Shown: piece by piece, positions 1 through 7,002 of the stretch
How positions within the stretch are numbered: position 1 is the stretch's first letter
How the letters are laid out: every line of letters begins with the position of its first letter
Assembly: GCA_017484235.1 (NCBI GenBank)
Contig: JAFUTM010000040.1
Location: 1-37,922 of the forward strand
Reading direction: 5' to 3'
Origin: Selenomonadaceae bacterium
Lineage (GTDB): Bacteria > Bacillota > Negativicutes > Selenomonadales > Selenomonadaceae
Length of the DNA stretch: 37,922 nucleotides
Program-made: the position numbers and the translations under genes
Notes under the pieces: generated by a model
What the model saw: the letters and a program-made list of their open reading frames with translations, nothing else
Told to the model about the DNA's origin: nothing
The model's database searches: none

Positions 1-148
1 AACGCGCAAATGCTTAGCCCAACGGCGAAACAGTACCTAACGGCGAACCGACGGCGTACGCCGGAGGTAAGCCAATGATGTAAGCCCGACGGTGTAAACC
101 GGAGGTAACATCTAAAGGTGGGCGTCGAGCCTAACGGTAGCACAAAAA
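1..148. repeat. GC-rich imperfect tandem repeats, nature unclear
   Basis: This stretch holds two related units, CCGACGGCGTACGCCGGAGG near 48-68 and CCGACGGTGTAAACCGGAGG near 89-108, plus short AACGGCGAA words. The first unit contains the palindrome GGCGTACGCC. Frame 1 stays open from base 1 to a stop at 76-78 and could be the last 25 codons of a gene entering from the left, but nothing in it is recognisable. The minus strand is also open. It ends directly at a strong plus-strand terminator, so something transcribed rightward probably finishes here. Confidence 0.4.
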
Positions 149-150
149 GA

Positions 151-186
151 AACCACGTGTATGGAAACATATGCGTGGTTTTTTAA
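151..186 (+). terminator. rho-independent terminator with GAAA tetraloop
   Basis: A 13-bp stem (arms 151-163 and 168-180, with two G-U pairs) closes on a GAAA tetraloop and is followed by TTTTTT. The orientation ends a rightward transcript entering the window from the left. Confidence 0.85.
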
Positions 187-298
187 TTAGGAATTATGAA
201 TTATGAATAAAAAGCGTTACTCCAATTCAACATTCCTCATTTCTCATTCCTCATTAGAAAATATTCCTCATTCCTCATTCGTCATTCCTAATTGAATA
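184..298. repeat. ATTCCTAATTCC-type palindromic repeat array (copy A)
   Basis: Short words such as ATTCCTCATT, ATTCCTAATT and their complements AATTAGGAATT and AATTATGAATT are strung together and can fold back on each other. The same family recurs at 2011-2092, 6757-6800, 9490-9524, 11286-11450 and 32428-32514. No gene is visible here. Confidence 0.75.
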
Positions 299-415
299 AA
301 TCGCCGAACAGGACGTGAGGCGCTCCCTCGAACGCGTCGTACGTGATGTACGACAGTGAGAGGTGACTTTCTGCTTCTCTTTGGTCACTCAAAGAGAAGT
401 CTGTAATTAAAAAAC
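299..415. repeat. composite dispersed repeat with CTTCTCTTTG hairpin (copy 1)
   Basis: After the ATTCC array comes ATCGCCGAA, a GC-rich GCGTCGTACGTGA segment, then a perfect 10-bp hairpin: CTTCTCTTTG at 374-383, a 6-nt loop, CAAAGAGAAG at 390-399. A second copy in the same order and orientation lies at 6801-6945. Both sit downstream of a minus-strand gene. The bases 400-526 after it hold no feature I can support. Confidence 0.7.
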
Positions 416-526
416 TTTGACTAAGCCTCTACCTACACCTTTAGAAGAAGTTGTGTATATGGGCAAAAAAATAAGCCGCACACATAAACGAAAAATATGC
501 ATGGACTAAGAATAAATTAACGATAA

Positions 527-976
527 TTAACGATTACGAAGGGACTTGGGCTTGTTGAAGATTTCTGACAAAATCATAGCGTCTAAGGCGTCAGCTTGCG
601 ACAAGTTTAAAACAGACGGAGACAAACACTCCTCTTTGTGCTGAGGCTCCGAGTGCGCCGAATAATCAACAGCCTGATTAACGGAATTAACAGAAGAGCG
701 CGACTGAATCAAATTCTGACGCTTGGCGTATAACTCAGCAACATCATTAACGCGATCAAGCTGAATGACCTCAGCAGACGGGTCGGACGCCGACAGCGAT
801 TTAGGCTTAGACATATCAGGATCATTGGCGAGAGTTGGAATCTCAAAAGGAGCCGGCGCACCTGAAGAGTGAGACAAATCGGGCGGCGGCAGAGGCGGTT
901 TATGTCTGCGGGCGAACGCCTCAAACAGAGCGATTGCCATCCACAATAAAAATACAAATGAAAAGATGTCGTCCAT
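527..976 (-). CDS. proline-rich membrane-anchored hypothetical protein next to floA
   Basis: The product is about 149 residues. One hydrophobic segment at the N-terminus (roughly residues 4-22, FSFVFLLWMAIALFEAF) is followed by a basic stop-transfer (ARRHK), a proline-rich stretch (PPLPPPD) and a low-complexity polar tail, so it is probably a single-pass protein with a cytoplasmic tail. The ATG at 976 is preferred because AGGTGG lies 8 nt upstream; a GTG at 988 would overlap that ribosome site. The gene starts 25 bases after the end of floA, so nfeD, floA and this gene look like one transcription unit. I do not recognise a family. A role as a FloA partner rests only on position. Confidence 0.6.
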   Translation of the reverse strand: MDDIFSFVFLLWMAIALFEAFARRHKPPLPPPDLSHSSGAPAPFEIPTLANDPDMSKPKSLSASDPSAEVIQLDRVNDVAELYAKRQNLIQSRSSVNSVNQAVDYSAHSEPQHKEECLSPSVLNLSQADALDAMILSEIFNKPKSLRNR

Positions 977-1001
977 AAAAAACACCACCTGTCAATCCGA
1001 A

Positions 1002-1991
1002 TCAAATAATCTTGCTGTCACTGCCGCGAATTTTGTCGGACTTGCCGGCGTGAGAGATAGCGTTGCGCATCTCCGTGTCGGACTGCACATTCATCATGTT
1101 GTAGTAGTCCATAACGCCGAGCTTACCTTCACGTAAAGCGGCGGCCATAGCGTGAGGCACCTCCGCCTGCGCCTCGACAACTTTAGCTTCCATTTCCTGA
1201 GTGTAGGCCTTCATCTCCTGCTCTTGAGCGATAGCCATAGCGCGGCGTTCTTCCGCCTTCGCCTGAGCAATCTTCTTGTCAGCCTCCGCCTGGTCAGTCT
1301 GGAGCTGCGCCCCGATGTTTCTACCGACGTCAACATCAGCAATATCAATCGACAAAATCTCAAAGGCAGTGCCGGCGTCGAGACCTTTGCCCAAAACAAC
1401 TTTAGAAATCTCGTCTGGACTTTCCAAAACATCAGTATGCTTCTCCGCGCTGCCAACGGTCGTTACAATGCCTTCACCAACGCGGGCAATGACCGTCGGC
1501 TCACCGGCACCACCGACGAGGCGGTCAATATTAGCGCGAACCGTGACACGCGCCTTGATTCTAAGCTCGATACCATTCTTAGCGACAGCGGATACAATCG
1601 GAGTTTCAATGACCTTTGGATTGACGCTCATCTGCACAGCCTCAAGGACATCACGACCGGCCAAGTCAATAGCCGCCGCCCTTTCAAACGGTAGACCGAT
1701 TTCAGCACGCTGCGAGGCAATGAGGGCGTCAACAACCTTGTCAACGTTTCCGCCGGCGAGGTAGTGAGCTTCGAGCTGATTAACGTTGACGCTGAGGCCG
1801 GCCTTATTGGCCTTGATGAGCGGCATAATAATTTTGGACGGCGGCACACGACGCATACGCATACCGACGAGAGTAAATATGCCGACGTGTACATCAGCGG
1901 CGAGAGCGGAAATCCACAGCCCGATTGGTACAAAGTGTAAGAACACTGAGGACATAACGATAATAAACAACAAAGTGAAAATAAATTCCAT
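1002..1991 (-). CDS. floA: flotillin-like protein FloA
   Basis: The product is a membrane microdomain scaffold of the FloA (formerly YqfA) family, about 329 residues, close to the usual 330. The N-terminus is a hydrophobic hairpin (residues 3-27) that embeds in the inner leaflet. The SPFH/Band-7 domain follows (about 30-220, with LSVNVNQLEAHYLAGGNV and VDVGRNIGAQLQTDQAEADKK). An Ala/Glu-rich coiled coil (about 230-290, KKIAQAKAEERRAMAIAQEQ) follows, as in flotillins. The start is the ATG at 1991 because GGAG lies 9 nt upstream; a TTG 15 nt earlier overlaps that site. It lies just downstream of nfeD, the classic partner. Family assignment is firm; what it organises here is unknown. Confidence 0.93.
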   Translation of the reverse strand: MEFIFTLLFIIVMSSVFLHFVPIGLWISALAADVHVGIFTLVGMRMRRVPPSKIIMPLIKANKAGLSVNVNQLEAHYLAGGNVDKVVDALIASQRAEIGLPFERAAAIDLAGRDVLEAVQMSVNPKVIETPIVSAVAKNGIELRIKARVTVRANIDRLVGGAGEPTVIARVGEGIVTTVGSAEKHTDVLESPDEISKVVLGKGLDAGTAFEILSIDIADVDVGRNIGAQLQTDQAEADKKIAQAKAEERRAMAIAQEQEMKAYTQEMEAKVVEAQAEVPHAMAAALREGKLGVMDYYNMMNVQSDTEMRNAISHAGKSDKIRGSDSKII

Positions 1992-2010
1992 ACTAAAACA
2001 CTCCAAACTA

Positions 2011-2092
2011 ATGAGGAATGTTGAATGAGGAATGCTGAATTATTGTAAATGTTTATTCCTAATTCACAATTCCTAATTCCTAATTAAATTCG
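2011..2092. repeat. ATTCCTAATTCC-type palindromic repeat (copy B)
   Basis: The left half carries AATGAGGAATG units and the right half ATTCCTAATT units, so the transcript between nfeD and floA can fold into a long hairpin with the loop near 2047-2060. Confidence 0.7.
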
Positions 2093-2464
2093 TCGTACGA
2101 GGACGCGGCTGCTGTCGACTTTGATGATTTTGACGATGTCGCCTTTTTTAACGAAGTCGCCTTCCGTAACAACGTCCACCGGATCGCCCTCAACGGTCAC
2201 AGTGCCGGCCGGCCTCAAGTCAGTGGCACAAACGGCAATTGCGCCGAGCAGCTCCGCCTTATTCTTAGTGCCGGTGTAGCCGTCGCGATTGCGCTGCTTT
2301 TCGTCAAGAACCAGCCCGTCCATAAGGTTATCCTTTTTACCGGAGCCATAGTTTTCAATCAGAGCGAACATAAAGATGCCGACGAGAAAGACCGCCGTCA
2401 TCGTGTAAAAGCCAACAGACAGAATCATTGCGCTGATGCTTGCTCCGAGATTAATGTCTAACAT
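2084..2464 (-). CDS. nfeD: NfeD-like short membrane protein (OB-fold)
   Basis: The product is 126 residues: one transmembrane segment (about 10-38), a short linker, then a C-terminal OB-fold NfeD domain (about 65-126, LLGAIAVCATDLRPAGTVTV, GDFVKKGDIVKIIKVDSSRV). It is the short NfeD form without the ClpP-like protease domain. NfeD proteins are known partners of SPFH proteins, and floA follows within about 90 bases on the same strand. AAAGG lies upstream of the ATG. The upstream permease ends only 46 bases away, so read-through from it is possible. The C-terminal end sits inside the palindromic repeat region. Confidence 0.85.
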   Translation of the reverse strand: MLDINLGASISAMILSVGFYTMTAVFLVGIFMFALIENYGSGKKDNLMDGLVLDEKQRNRDGYTGTKNKAELLGAIAVCATDLRPAGTVTVEGDPVDVVTEGDFVKKGDIVKIIKVDSSRVLVRRI

Positions 2465-2510
2465 AATTAACCCGCCTTTCCGAGAAGGGCAGCGTTGTCA
2501 CCCTTCACTT

Positions 2511-3884
2511 TTATATATTTTTATTATGTTTTTGATAATGATAAGCGGCGAATATGGCCGCCAGCCAGAGTGGCAAGATGATAACCGCGAGCCTCATTTC
2601 GTCAATCGTGGTCATAAGTGCCAATATACCAATCAGAGCGGCCAGGCACAGGTAGTTGGCGAATGGATAAAGCAGCGCTGGGAATTTGGTCACGTGTCCG
2701 GTTGAGGTGCAGTGTGCACGGAACTTTAAATGAGTTATAACAATCATTGCCCAGCTGAGGACGACGGCGCCGGTGACGATGGACATCAGATACATAAAAA
2801 TCTGACCAGGAAAGAAGAAGTTGAGCGCGACGACCAGCAGAGTTATACCGGACGAAAGTAATATACCGTTGACCGGAACGCGACGGCTTGACAATTTGGC
2901 TAAAAACTTAGGCGCGTTATTACTTTGAGCCAGGCCGTAGAGCATACGTGAGTTGCTGTAGATTGCCGAGTTGTAGACGCTGGCGGCGGCAGTCAGCACG
3001 ACAAAGTTTAAGATGTTGGCGGCGGCCGGTATACCGACGTTGTCGAAGATTTGAACAAACGGGCTTGCCTCCGTGCCGACTTCCTTCCAGGACCACAGCG
3101 ACATAAGGACAAGCATTGTGCCGACGTAGAATATTAGGATACGGTAGATGACCTGGTGGATTGCACGCGGAATGGTCTTGTCAGGATTCTCAGCTTCGCC
3201 GGCGGTGATGCCGATGAGTTCAATGCCGCCAAAGCTGAACATAACAGGCACGATTGACAGCATTGTGCTCCACGCGCCGTTCGGAAAGAAACCGCCGTTT
3301 GCCCAGAGGTTGCTAAAGTTCTCTGGGAAAGGCCTTGCGTCTGTGAAGATGAGGTACAGGCCAAGCACAATCATAAATATAATTGCGGAAATCTTAATCA
3401 GTGCCATCCAAAATTCGACTTCGCCGTAGACGCTGACGGTTATGAGGTTTATGGCGGTTATGATGATGAGGCAGACCAACGCGCTAATCCACTGCGGCAA
3501 GTCCGGCAGCCAATACGCAACGTAGATACTGACAGCGGCAAGCTCAGCCATACTGACGAAGATGTATAAAAACCAATAGTTCCAGCCGGCCAGAAAGCCT
3601 GGAAACTCGCCCCAATACTTAGTGGCGTAGTAGCTGAAGGAGCCGGACACCGGTTCATCGACTGACATCTCACCGAGCATTCTCACTATTAGAAATACGA
3701 TAATGCCGCCGACCAGGTAACTCAGCGAGACCGCAGGGCCGGCCAGCGCGATTGTTGAAGTGGAGCCGTAAAAGAGGCCGGTGCCGACGGCCGTGCCAAG
3801 TGCAATCATCTGCAGGTGGCGGTTCTTAAGCCCACGATTCATTTCGTTATTGTTTTCAGATTTAATTTCAGATATTTTAATCAC
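2511..3884 (-). CDS. APC-family amino acid permease (ProY/AAT type)
   Basis: The product is about 457 residues with around 12 hydrophobic segments. The start of TM1 (MNRGLKNRHLQMIALGTAVG, then TGLFYG) is the signature of the bacterial amino-acid transporter branch that includes ProY, AroP and GabP. The TM6 region FGGIELIGITAGEAENPDK is also diagnostic. The imported amino acid cannot be told from sequence; resemblance to ProY suggests a neutral amino acid. The start is uncertain: the GTG at 3884 abuts an AGGGTGAT-like ribosome site, and the conserved part begins 14 codons later at an ATG without a clear site. It lies downstream of an L-2-hydroxyacid dehydrogenase gene but is separated from it by a terminator. 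Confidence 0.88.
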   Translation of the reverse strand: MIKISEIKSENNNEMNRGLKNRHLQMIALGTAVGTGLFYGSTSTIALAGPAVSLSYLVGGIIVFLIVRMLGEMSVDEPVSGSFSYYATKYWGEFPGFLAGWNYWFLYIFVSMAELAAVSIYVAYWLPDLPQWISALVCLIIITAINLITVSVYGEVEFWMALIKISAIIFMIVLGLYLIFTDARPFPENFSNLWANGGFFPNGAWSTMLSIVPVMFSFGGIELIGITAGEAENPDKTIPRAIHQVIYRILIFYVGTMLVLMSLWSWKEVGTEASPFVQIFDNVGIPAAANILNFVVLTAAASVYNSAIYSNSRMLYGLAQSNNAPKFLAKLSSRRVPVNGILLSSGITLLVVALNFFFPGQIFMYLMSIVTGAVVLSWAMIVITHLKFRAHCTSTGHVTKFPALLYPFANYLCLAALIGILALMTTIDEMRLAVIILPLWLAAIFAAYHYQKHNKNI

Positions 3885-3920
3885 CCTTGTATATTATAAC
3901 ATAAGTATTCTTAGATAAAC

Positions 3921-3962
3921 AATATCTCCAGACAGAATTTTTACGCCCTGCCTGGAGATACT
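3921..3962 (-). terminator. terminator hairpin after the hydroxyacid dehydrogenase gene
   Basis: A 12-bp stem with one G-U pair, ATCTCCAGACAG at 3924-3935 and CTGCCTGGAGAT at 3948-3959. On the minus strand it is followed by ATTGTTT, so the U-tail is weak. It sits between the dehydrogenase stop and the permease start. Confidence 0.6.
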
Positions 3963-4007
3963 TTTAGTTATTGTAGTTATTTATTCAAATTATTTAGTTC
4001 CGAGTTA

Positions 4008-4964
4008 TTATTTGATGCCTGCGCCAGTGAGAGCACCACGAACTGACTGAGCGGCCTTGTTCATCTTCTCAAGTTCGTCATCGGTAAGATGAACTTCAAA
4101 TACACGCATAATACCGTCAGCGCAAATCATACGCGGCATTGAGAGAGCGACGTCCTTAATGCCATACTCGCCATTCATAACGGCAGAAGCTGGGAGAATG
4201 GTGTGCTCATCATAAAGTACGCTCTTAACGAAGCGGCAAGCTGCCATTGCGACACCAGTGTTTGTGTAGCCTTTGCGATTGATAACATCGTAAGCGACCT
4301 GAACGAGTTCCTGTTCAACAGCGGCTTTATCGAGAGGAGTTGTGTGGTGGAAGTACTCGTCGAGTTTCTCAAGTGGGAAGCCCGCGCAGCCTGTGGTTGA
4401 CCAAGCAACGAAAGCTGCATTGCCGTGCTCACCGAGAACATAACCGTTGATGTTCTTCGGGTCGACTTCGTATTTGTTAGCAAGAATACGGCGGAAACGA
4501 TAAGTTTCAAGCATAGTGCCTGTGCCGAGAATCTTCTCACGTGGATAATCAAACTGAGTGCTGACAACATAAGTTGCAACGTCAAGCGGATTGGTAATAA
4601 GAATAATGACAGCATCTTTCGTGCGTTCCTGAACCTGTCCAAAGACGGAGTTCATGATTTTAGCATTAGTGCCAGCGAGTTTAAGTCTGTCTGGAGTTTC
4701 GCCTGGACGAATTGACGGACCAGCACAAATGATTACGATGTTGGCATCTTTACAATCATCATAATCACCTTGATGTATTTTAATGTTGGTGCTGTAGATA
4801 CAAGCGGTTGCGTGGCTTGAATCGGTTGCTTCGCCCCAAGCTTTGTCGGTGTTGAGGTCGATAAGGACTATTTCGGACGCGAGCTGGAAGTCAGCAATCT
4901 TATTGACAACAGCTGAACCAACATTTGATGTACCAATGACGACGATCTTTCTGCGATTATTCAT
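4008..4964 (-). CDS. L-2-hydroxyacid dehydrogenase, LDH/MDH family (hydroxyisocaproate dehydrogenase-like)
   Basis: The product is 318 residues of the NAD-dependent lactate/malate dehydrogenase superfamily. The nucleotide-binding loop is GTSNVG (11-16), where Ser replaces the usual second Gly. The catalytic His is His180 in GEHG. The segment around it (GEHGNAAFVAWST) and the active-site loop (GETPDR, 88-93) resemble, from memory, L-2-hydroxyisocaproate dehydrogenase rather than classic L-LDH, which has GETR there. The Asp that normally pairs with the catalytic His is Glu153 (LETYRFR), with Arg156 in the substrate-carboxylate position. The role is probably interconversion of a 2-oxoacid and an L-2-hydroxyacid; lactate is possible but not shown. 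AGGAGG precedes the ATG. Confidence 0.82.
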   Translation of the reverse strand: MNNRRKIVVIGTSNVGSAVVNKIADFQLASEIVLIDLNTDKAWGEATDSSHATACIYSTNIKIHQGDYDDCKDANIVIICAGPSIRPGETPDRLKLAGTNAKIMNSVFGQVQERTKDAVIILITNPLDVATYVVSTQFDYPREKILGTGTMLETYRFRRILANKYEVDPKNINGYVLGEHGNAAFVAWSTTGCAGFPLEKLDEYFHHTTPLDKAAVEQELVQVAYDVINRKGYTNTGVAMAACRFVKSVLYDEHTILPASAVMNGEYGIKDVALSMPRMICADGIMRVFEVHLTDDELEKMNKAAQSVRGALTGAGIK

Positions 4965-5000
4965 TACAAAATCCTCCTAACAAACAATCAAATTTTACAA

Positions 5001-5068
5001 AATTTTAAAGTTAAAATTAACTTTTACACTAGTATTAGTTTAAACCTTTTAAGGCTAAATTGTCAAGA
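5001..5068 (-). promoter_or_regulatory. probable promoter and small palindrome for the hydroxyacid dehydrogenase gene
   Basis: On the minus strand a perfect TTGACA (5061-5066) is followed 18 nt later by a weak TAAACT. Between it and the ribosome site lies the palindrome AAAGTTAA-AA-TTAACTTT (5007-5024), a possible operator or leader hairpin. Confidence 0.4.
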
Positions 5069-5091
5069 TATTTCTGAAAATTTTTTTGTCA

Positions 5092-5131
5092 CATAAAAAG
5101 CGTCCAACTTGTTTAAGAGTTGAAACGCTTC
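5092..5131 (-). terminator. terminator of serA
   Basis: On the minus strand AAGCGT pairs with ACGCTT (5098-5103 and 5125-5130), with an inner CAACT/AGTTG stem, and is followed by TTTTTATG. It lies directly after the serA stop codon. Confidence 0.7.
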
Positions 5132-5151
5132 TTTATTATGCTTGTTGATTA

Positions 5152-6738
5152 TTAGACGGCGTAGAAGTTTACTAACTTAGCGTCGAAGATAACGTCGAGT
5201 GATTTAAACTCATTGAAGACGTCAAGTGGTATGTCATTGTCAATGGTCAGCACCATGAGGTTTTGGCCTTTGATGTCGGTTTTGCCGACGGCCATACTTG
5301 AGATGTTGATGCCGTGCCTGCCCATAAGCGAGCCGGCAGCACCTATAACGCCAGGCTTGTTGATGTGGAGGCAGATTAAAATGCGGGCGTGAGGGTCAAC
5401 GTCGACGCGGAACTTATTTATCTCAACGATACGGCCTTCATTGCCGAAGAGAGTTCCTTTAACGGAGCAAGTCTTATCGCCGGCCTGCGCCTTAACCGTG
5501 ATGAGGTTGGCGAAGTCCTCAACGTCCTTGCGCTTGACTTCGGTAATCTTAATGCCGCGTTCTTTGGCGAGCATAGGCGCATTGACGTAGTTCACTTCTT
5601 TTTCAAGCACCGGATTGAGCATACCTTTGATTACAGCGGTCGTCAGCAGTCCGGTGTTCACGGAAGTGATGTCGCCGTTGTAGGTGACTTCAACCTTTTT
5701 AATAGGACCTTCGGCGATTGAACAAATGGTGCAGCCTAAGCGTTCGGCGAGTGTGAGATATGGCGCAATGACTTTCATCACCTGCTGAGAGACCGGCGCC
5801 ATATTGACCGCCGTTGTGACCGGCTCGCCGTTGAGTGCGGCGCGGATACCTTTTGAGACGTCAAGAGATACACCAATCTGCGCTTCGACGGTTGAGGCTC
5901 CAAGATGAGGCGTCAATACAACATTCTTTAAGCCGATTAACGGGTGGTCTTTAGCAATCGGTTCATCAACGAACACGTCAATGGCGGCACCGGCAACGAT
6001 TCCGTCTTTAACCGCCTGCGCTAAATCCGCTTCGTTAATAATACCACCGCGAGCACAGTTGATTAGACGAACGCCGGTCTTCATCTGCTTCATCTGAGGC
6101 ATAGAAATCATATTTTTAGTGTCCGGCGTAAGCGGCATATGAACGGTGATGAAGTCCGAATTTTTAATGAGGTCCTCAAGCGGCACGACTTTAATGCCAA
6201 GCTCACTGGCGCGTTCTTCGTTGACGTAAGGGTCATAGCCGATAACATTCATCTCAAAACCGAGCGCACGCTTAGCAACGCCCATACCAATGCGGCCGAG
6301 ACCGATTACACCGAGAGTCTTGCCTTTGAGTTCAACGCCGATGTATTCTTTACGGTTCCATTCGCCGCGCTGCATAGTCTCGTTGGCAACCGGAATCTTG
6401 CGGCTCATCGCCAACATCATTGCCATTGTGTGCTCAGTTGCCGCAATCGTATTGCCGCCTGGCGAATTGATGACAATGATACCTTTGGCCGTCGCAGCCG
6501 GAATATCAATATTGTCAACACCGACACCGGCACGACCAATGATTTTAAGTTTGCTGGCGCGTTCGATAACCTCAGCAGTAACTTTAGAGGCAGAGCGAAC
6601 CATAAGGGCGTCATAGTCGCCAATTATGTCTAAGAGCTCCTCAGCAGAAAGTTTATCGCGAACGTCAACTTCAAATTCGTCGCGTAAAAGTTCAATACCC
6701 TTTTCAGAAATGCCGTCAGCGGCCAAAATCTTTTTCAT
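5152..6738 (-). CDS. serA: D-3-phosphoglycerate dehydrogenase
   Basis: The product catalyses the first committed step of serine synthesis, oxidising 3-phosphoglycerate to 3-phosphohydroxypyruvate with NAD. It has 528 residues, the long SerA form. Domains in order: substrate-binding part (1-100), NAD-binding Rossmann domain with GLGRIG at 146-151, return to the substrate domain (to about 315) with catalytic Arg230, Glu259 and His278, then the intervening ASB domain (about 320-450) and a C-terminal ACT domain (about 455-528, ILICLHINKPGVIGAAGSLM) expected to sense serine. GGAGAG lies upstream of the ATG. No serB or serC is nearby. Confidence 0.96.
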   Translation of the reverse strand: MKKILAADGISEKGIELLRDEFEVDVRDKLSAEELLDIIGDYDALMVRSASKVTAEVIERASKLKIIGRAGVGVDNIDIPAATAKGIIVINSPGGNTIAATEHTMAMMLAMSRKIPVANETMQRGEWNRKEYIGVELKGKTLGVIGLGRIGMGVAKRALGFEMNVIGYDPYVNEERASELGIKVVPLEDLIKNSDFITVHMPLTPDTKNMISMPQMKQMKTGVRLINCARGGIINEADLAQAVKDGIVAGAAIDVFVDEPIAKDHPLIGLKNVVLTPHLGASTVEAQIGVSLDVSKGIRAALNGEPVTTAVNMAPVSQQVMKVIAPYLTLAERLGCTICSIAEGPIKKVEVTYNGDITSVNTGLLTTAVIKGMLNPVLEKEVNYVNAPMLAKERGIKITEVKRKDVEDFANLITVKAQAGDKTCSVKGTLFGNEGRIVEINKFRVDVDPHARILICLHINKPGVIGAAGSLMGRHGINISSMAVGKTDIKGQNLMVLTIDNDIPLDVFNEFKSLDVIFDAKLVNFYAV

Positions 6739-6756
6739 CGTTAAAAATCTCTCCTA

Positions 6757-6800
6757 TTCAATGCATAATTCGTAATTCATAATGTAATTCGTAATGAAAA
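6757..6800. repeat. AATTCGTAAT-type repeat array (copy C)
   Basis: Short words ATAATTCGTAATTCATAATG and TAATTCGTAATG repeat in tandem between serA and the composite repeat. It is the same family as the other ATTCC/AATTC arrays in the window. Confidence 0.5.
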
Positions 6801-6945
6801 TCGCCGAAGCGTGATACTTCAACTTAACTTTTGAAAAATCCGCGAGCTGGATGCGAGCGGTCTCCGAGCGCGTCGAACGTGACGTGAGACCAGCGAGGCG
6901 GTTTTCTGCTTCTCTTTGTCCGCACAAAGAGAAGTCTCTATTTTA
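6801..6945. repeat. composite dispersed repeat with CTTCTCTTTG hairpin (copy 2)
   Basis: The order is the same as in copy 1: ATCGCCGAA, a GC-rich part with GCGTCGAACGTGA, then TTTCTG and a perfect 10-bp hairpin, CTTCTCTTTG at 6909-6918, loop TCCGCA, CAAAGAGAAG at 6925-6934. It lies just downstream of the 1423-residue minus-strand gene and may serve as its transcript 3' end. Confidence 0.7.
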
Positions 6946-7002
6946 AAAAATTTAACTTAGCAACTAATATAAACTTTAAAAATAATCACTTTAACTCAGC
7001 CC

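Noticed and set aside
184..298. Considered a CRISPR array because of short repeated words
   Set aside because: Units are irregular, 8-12 bases, without constant-length spacers, and no cas genes are present.
1152..1764. Plus-strand open frames of 160-180 codons opposite floA
   Set aside because: They are antisense to a well-matched flotillin gene and have no recognisable domain; they reflect codon bias of floA.
6139..6633. 164-codon plus-strand frame opposite serA
   Set aside because: It is a shadow of serA, whose catalytic residues are all present on the minus strand.
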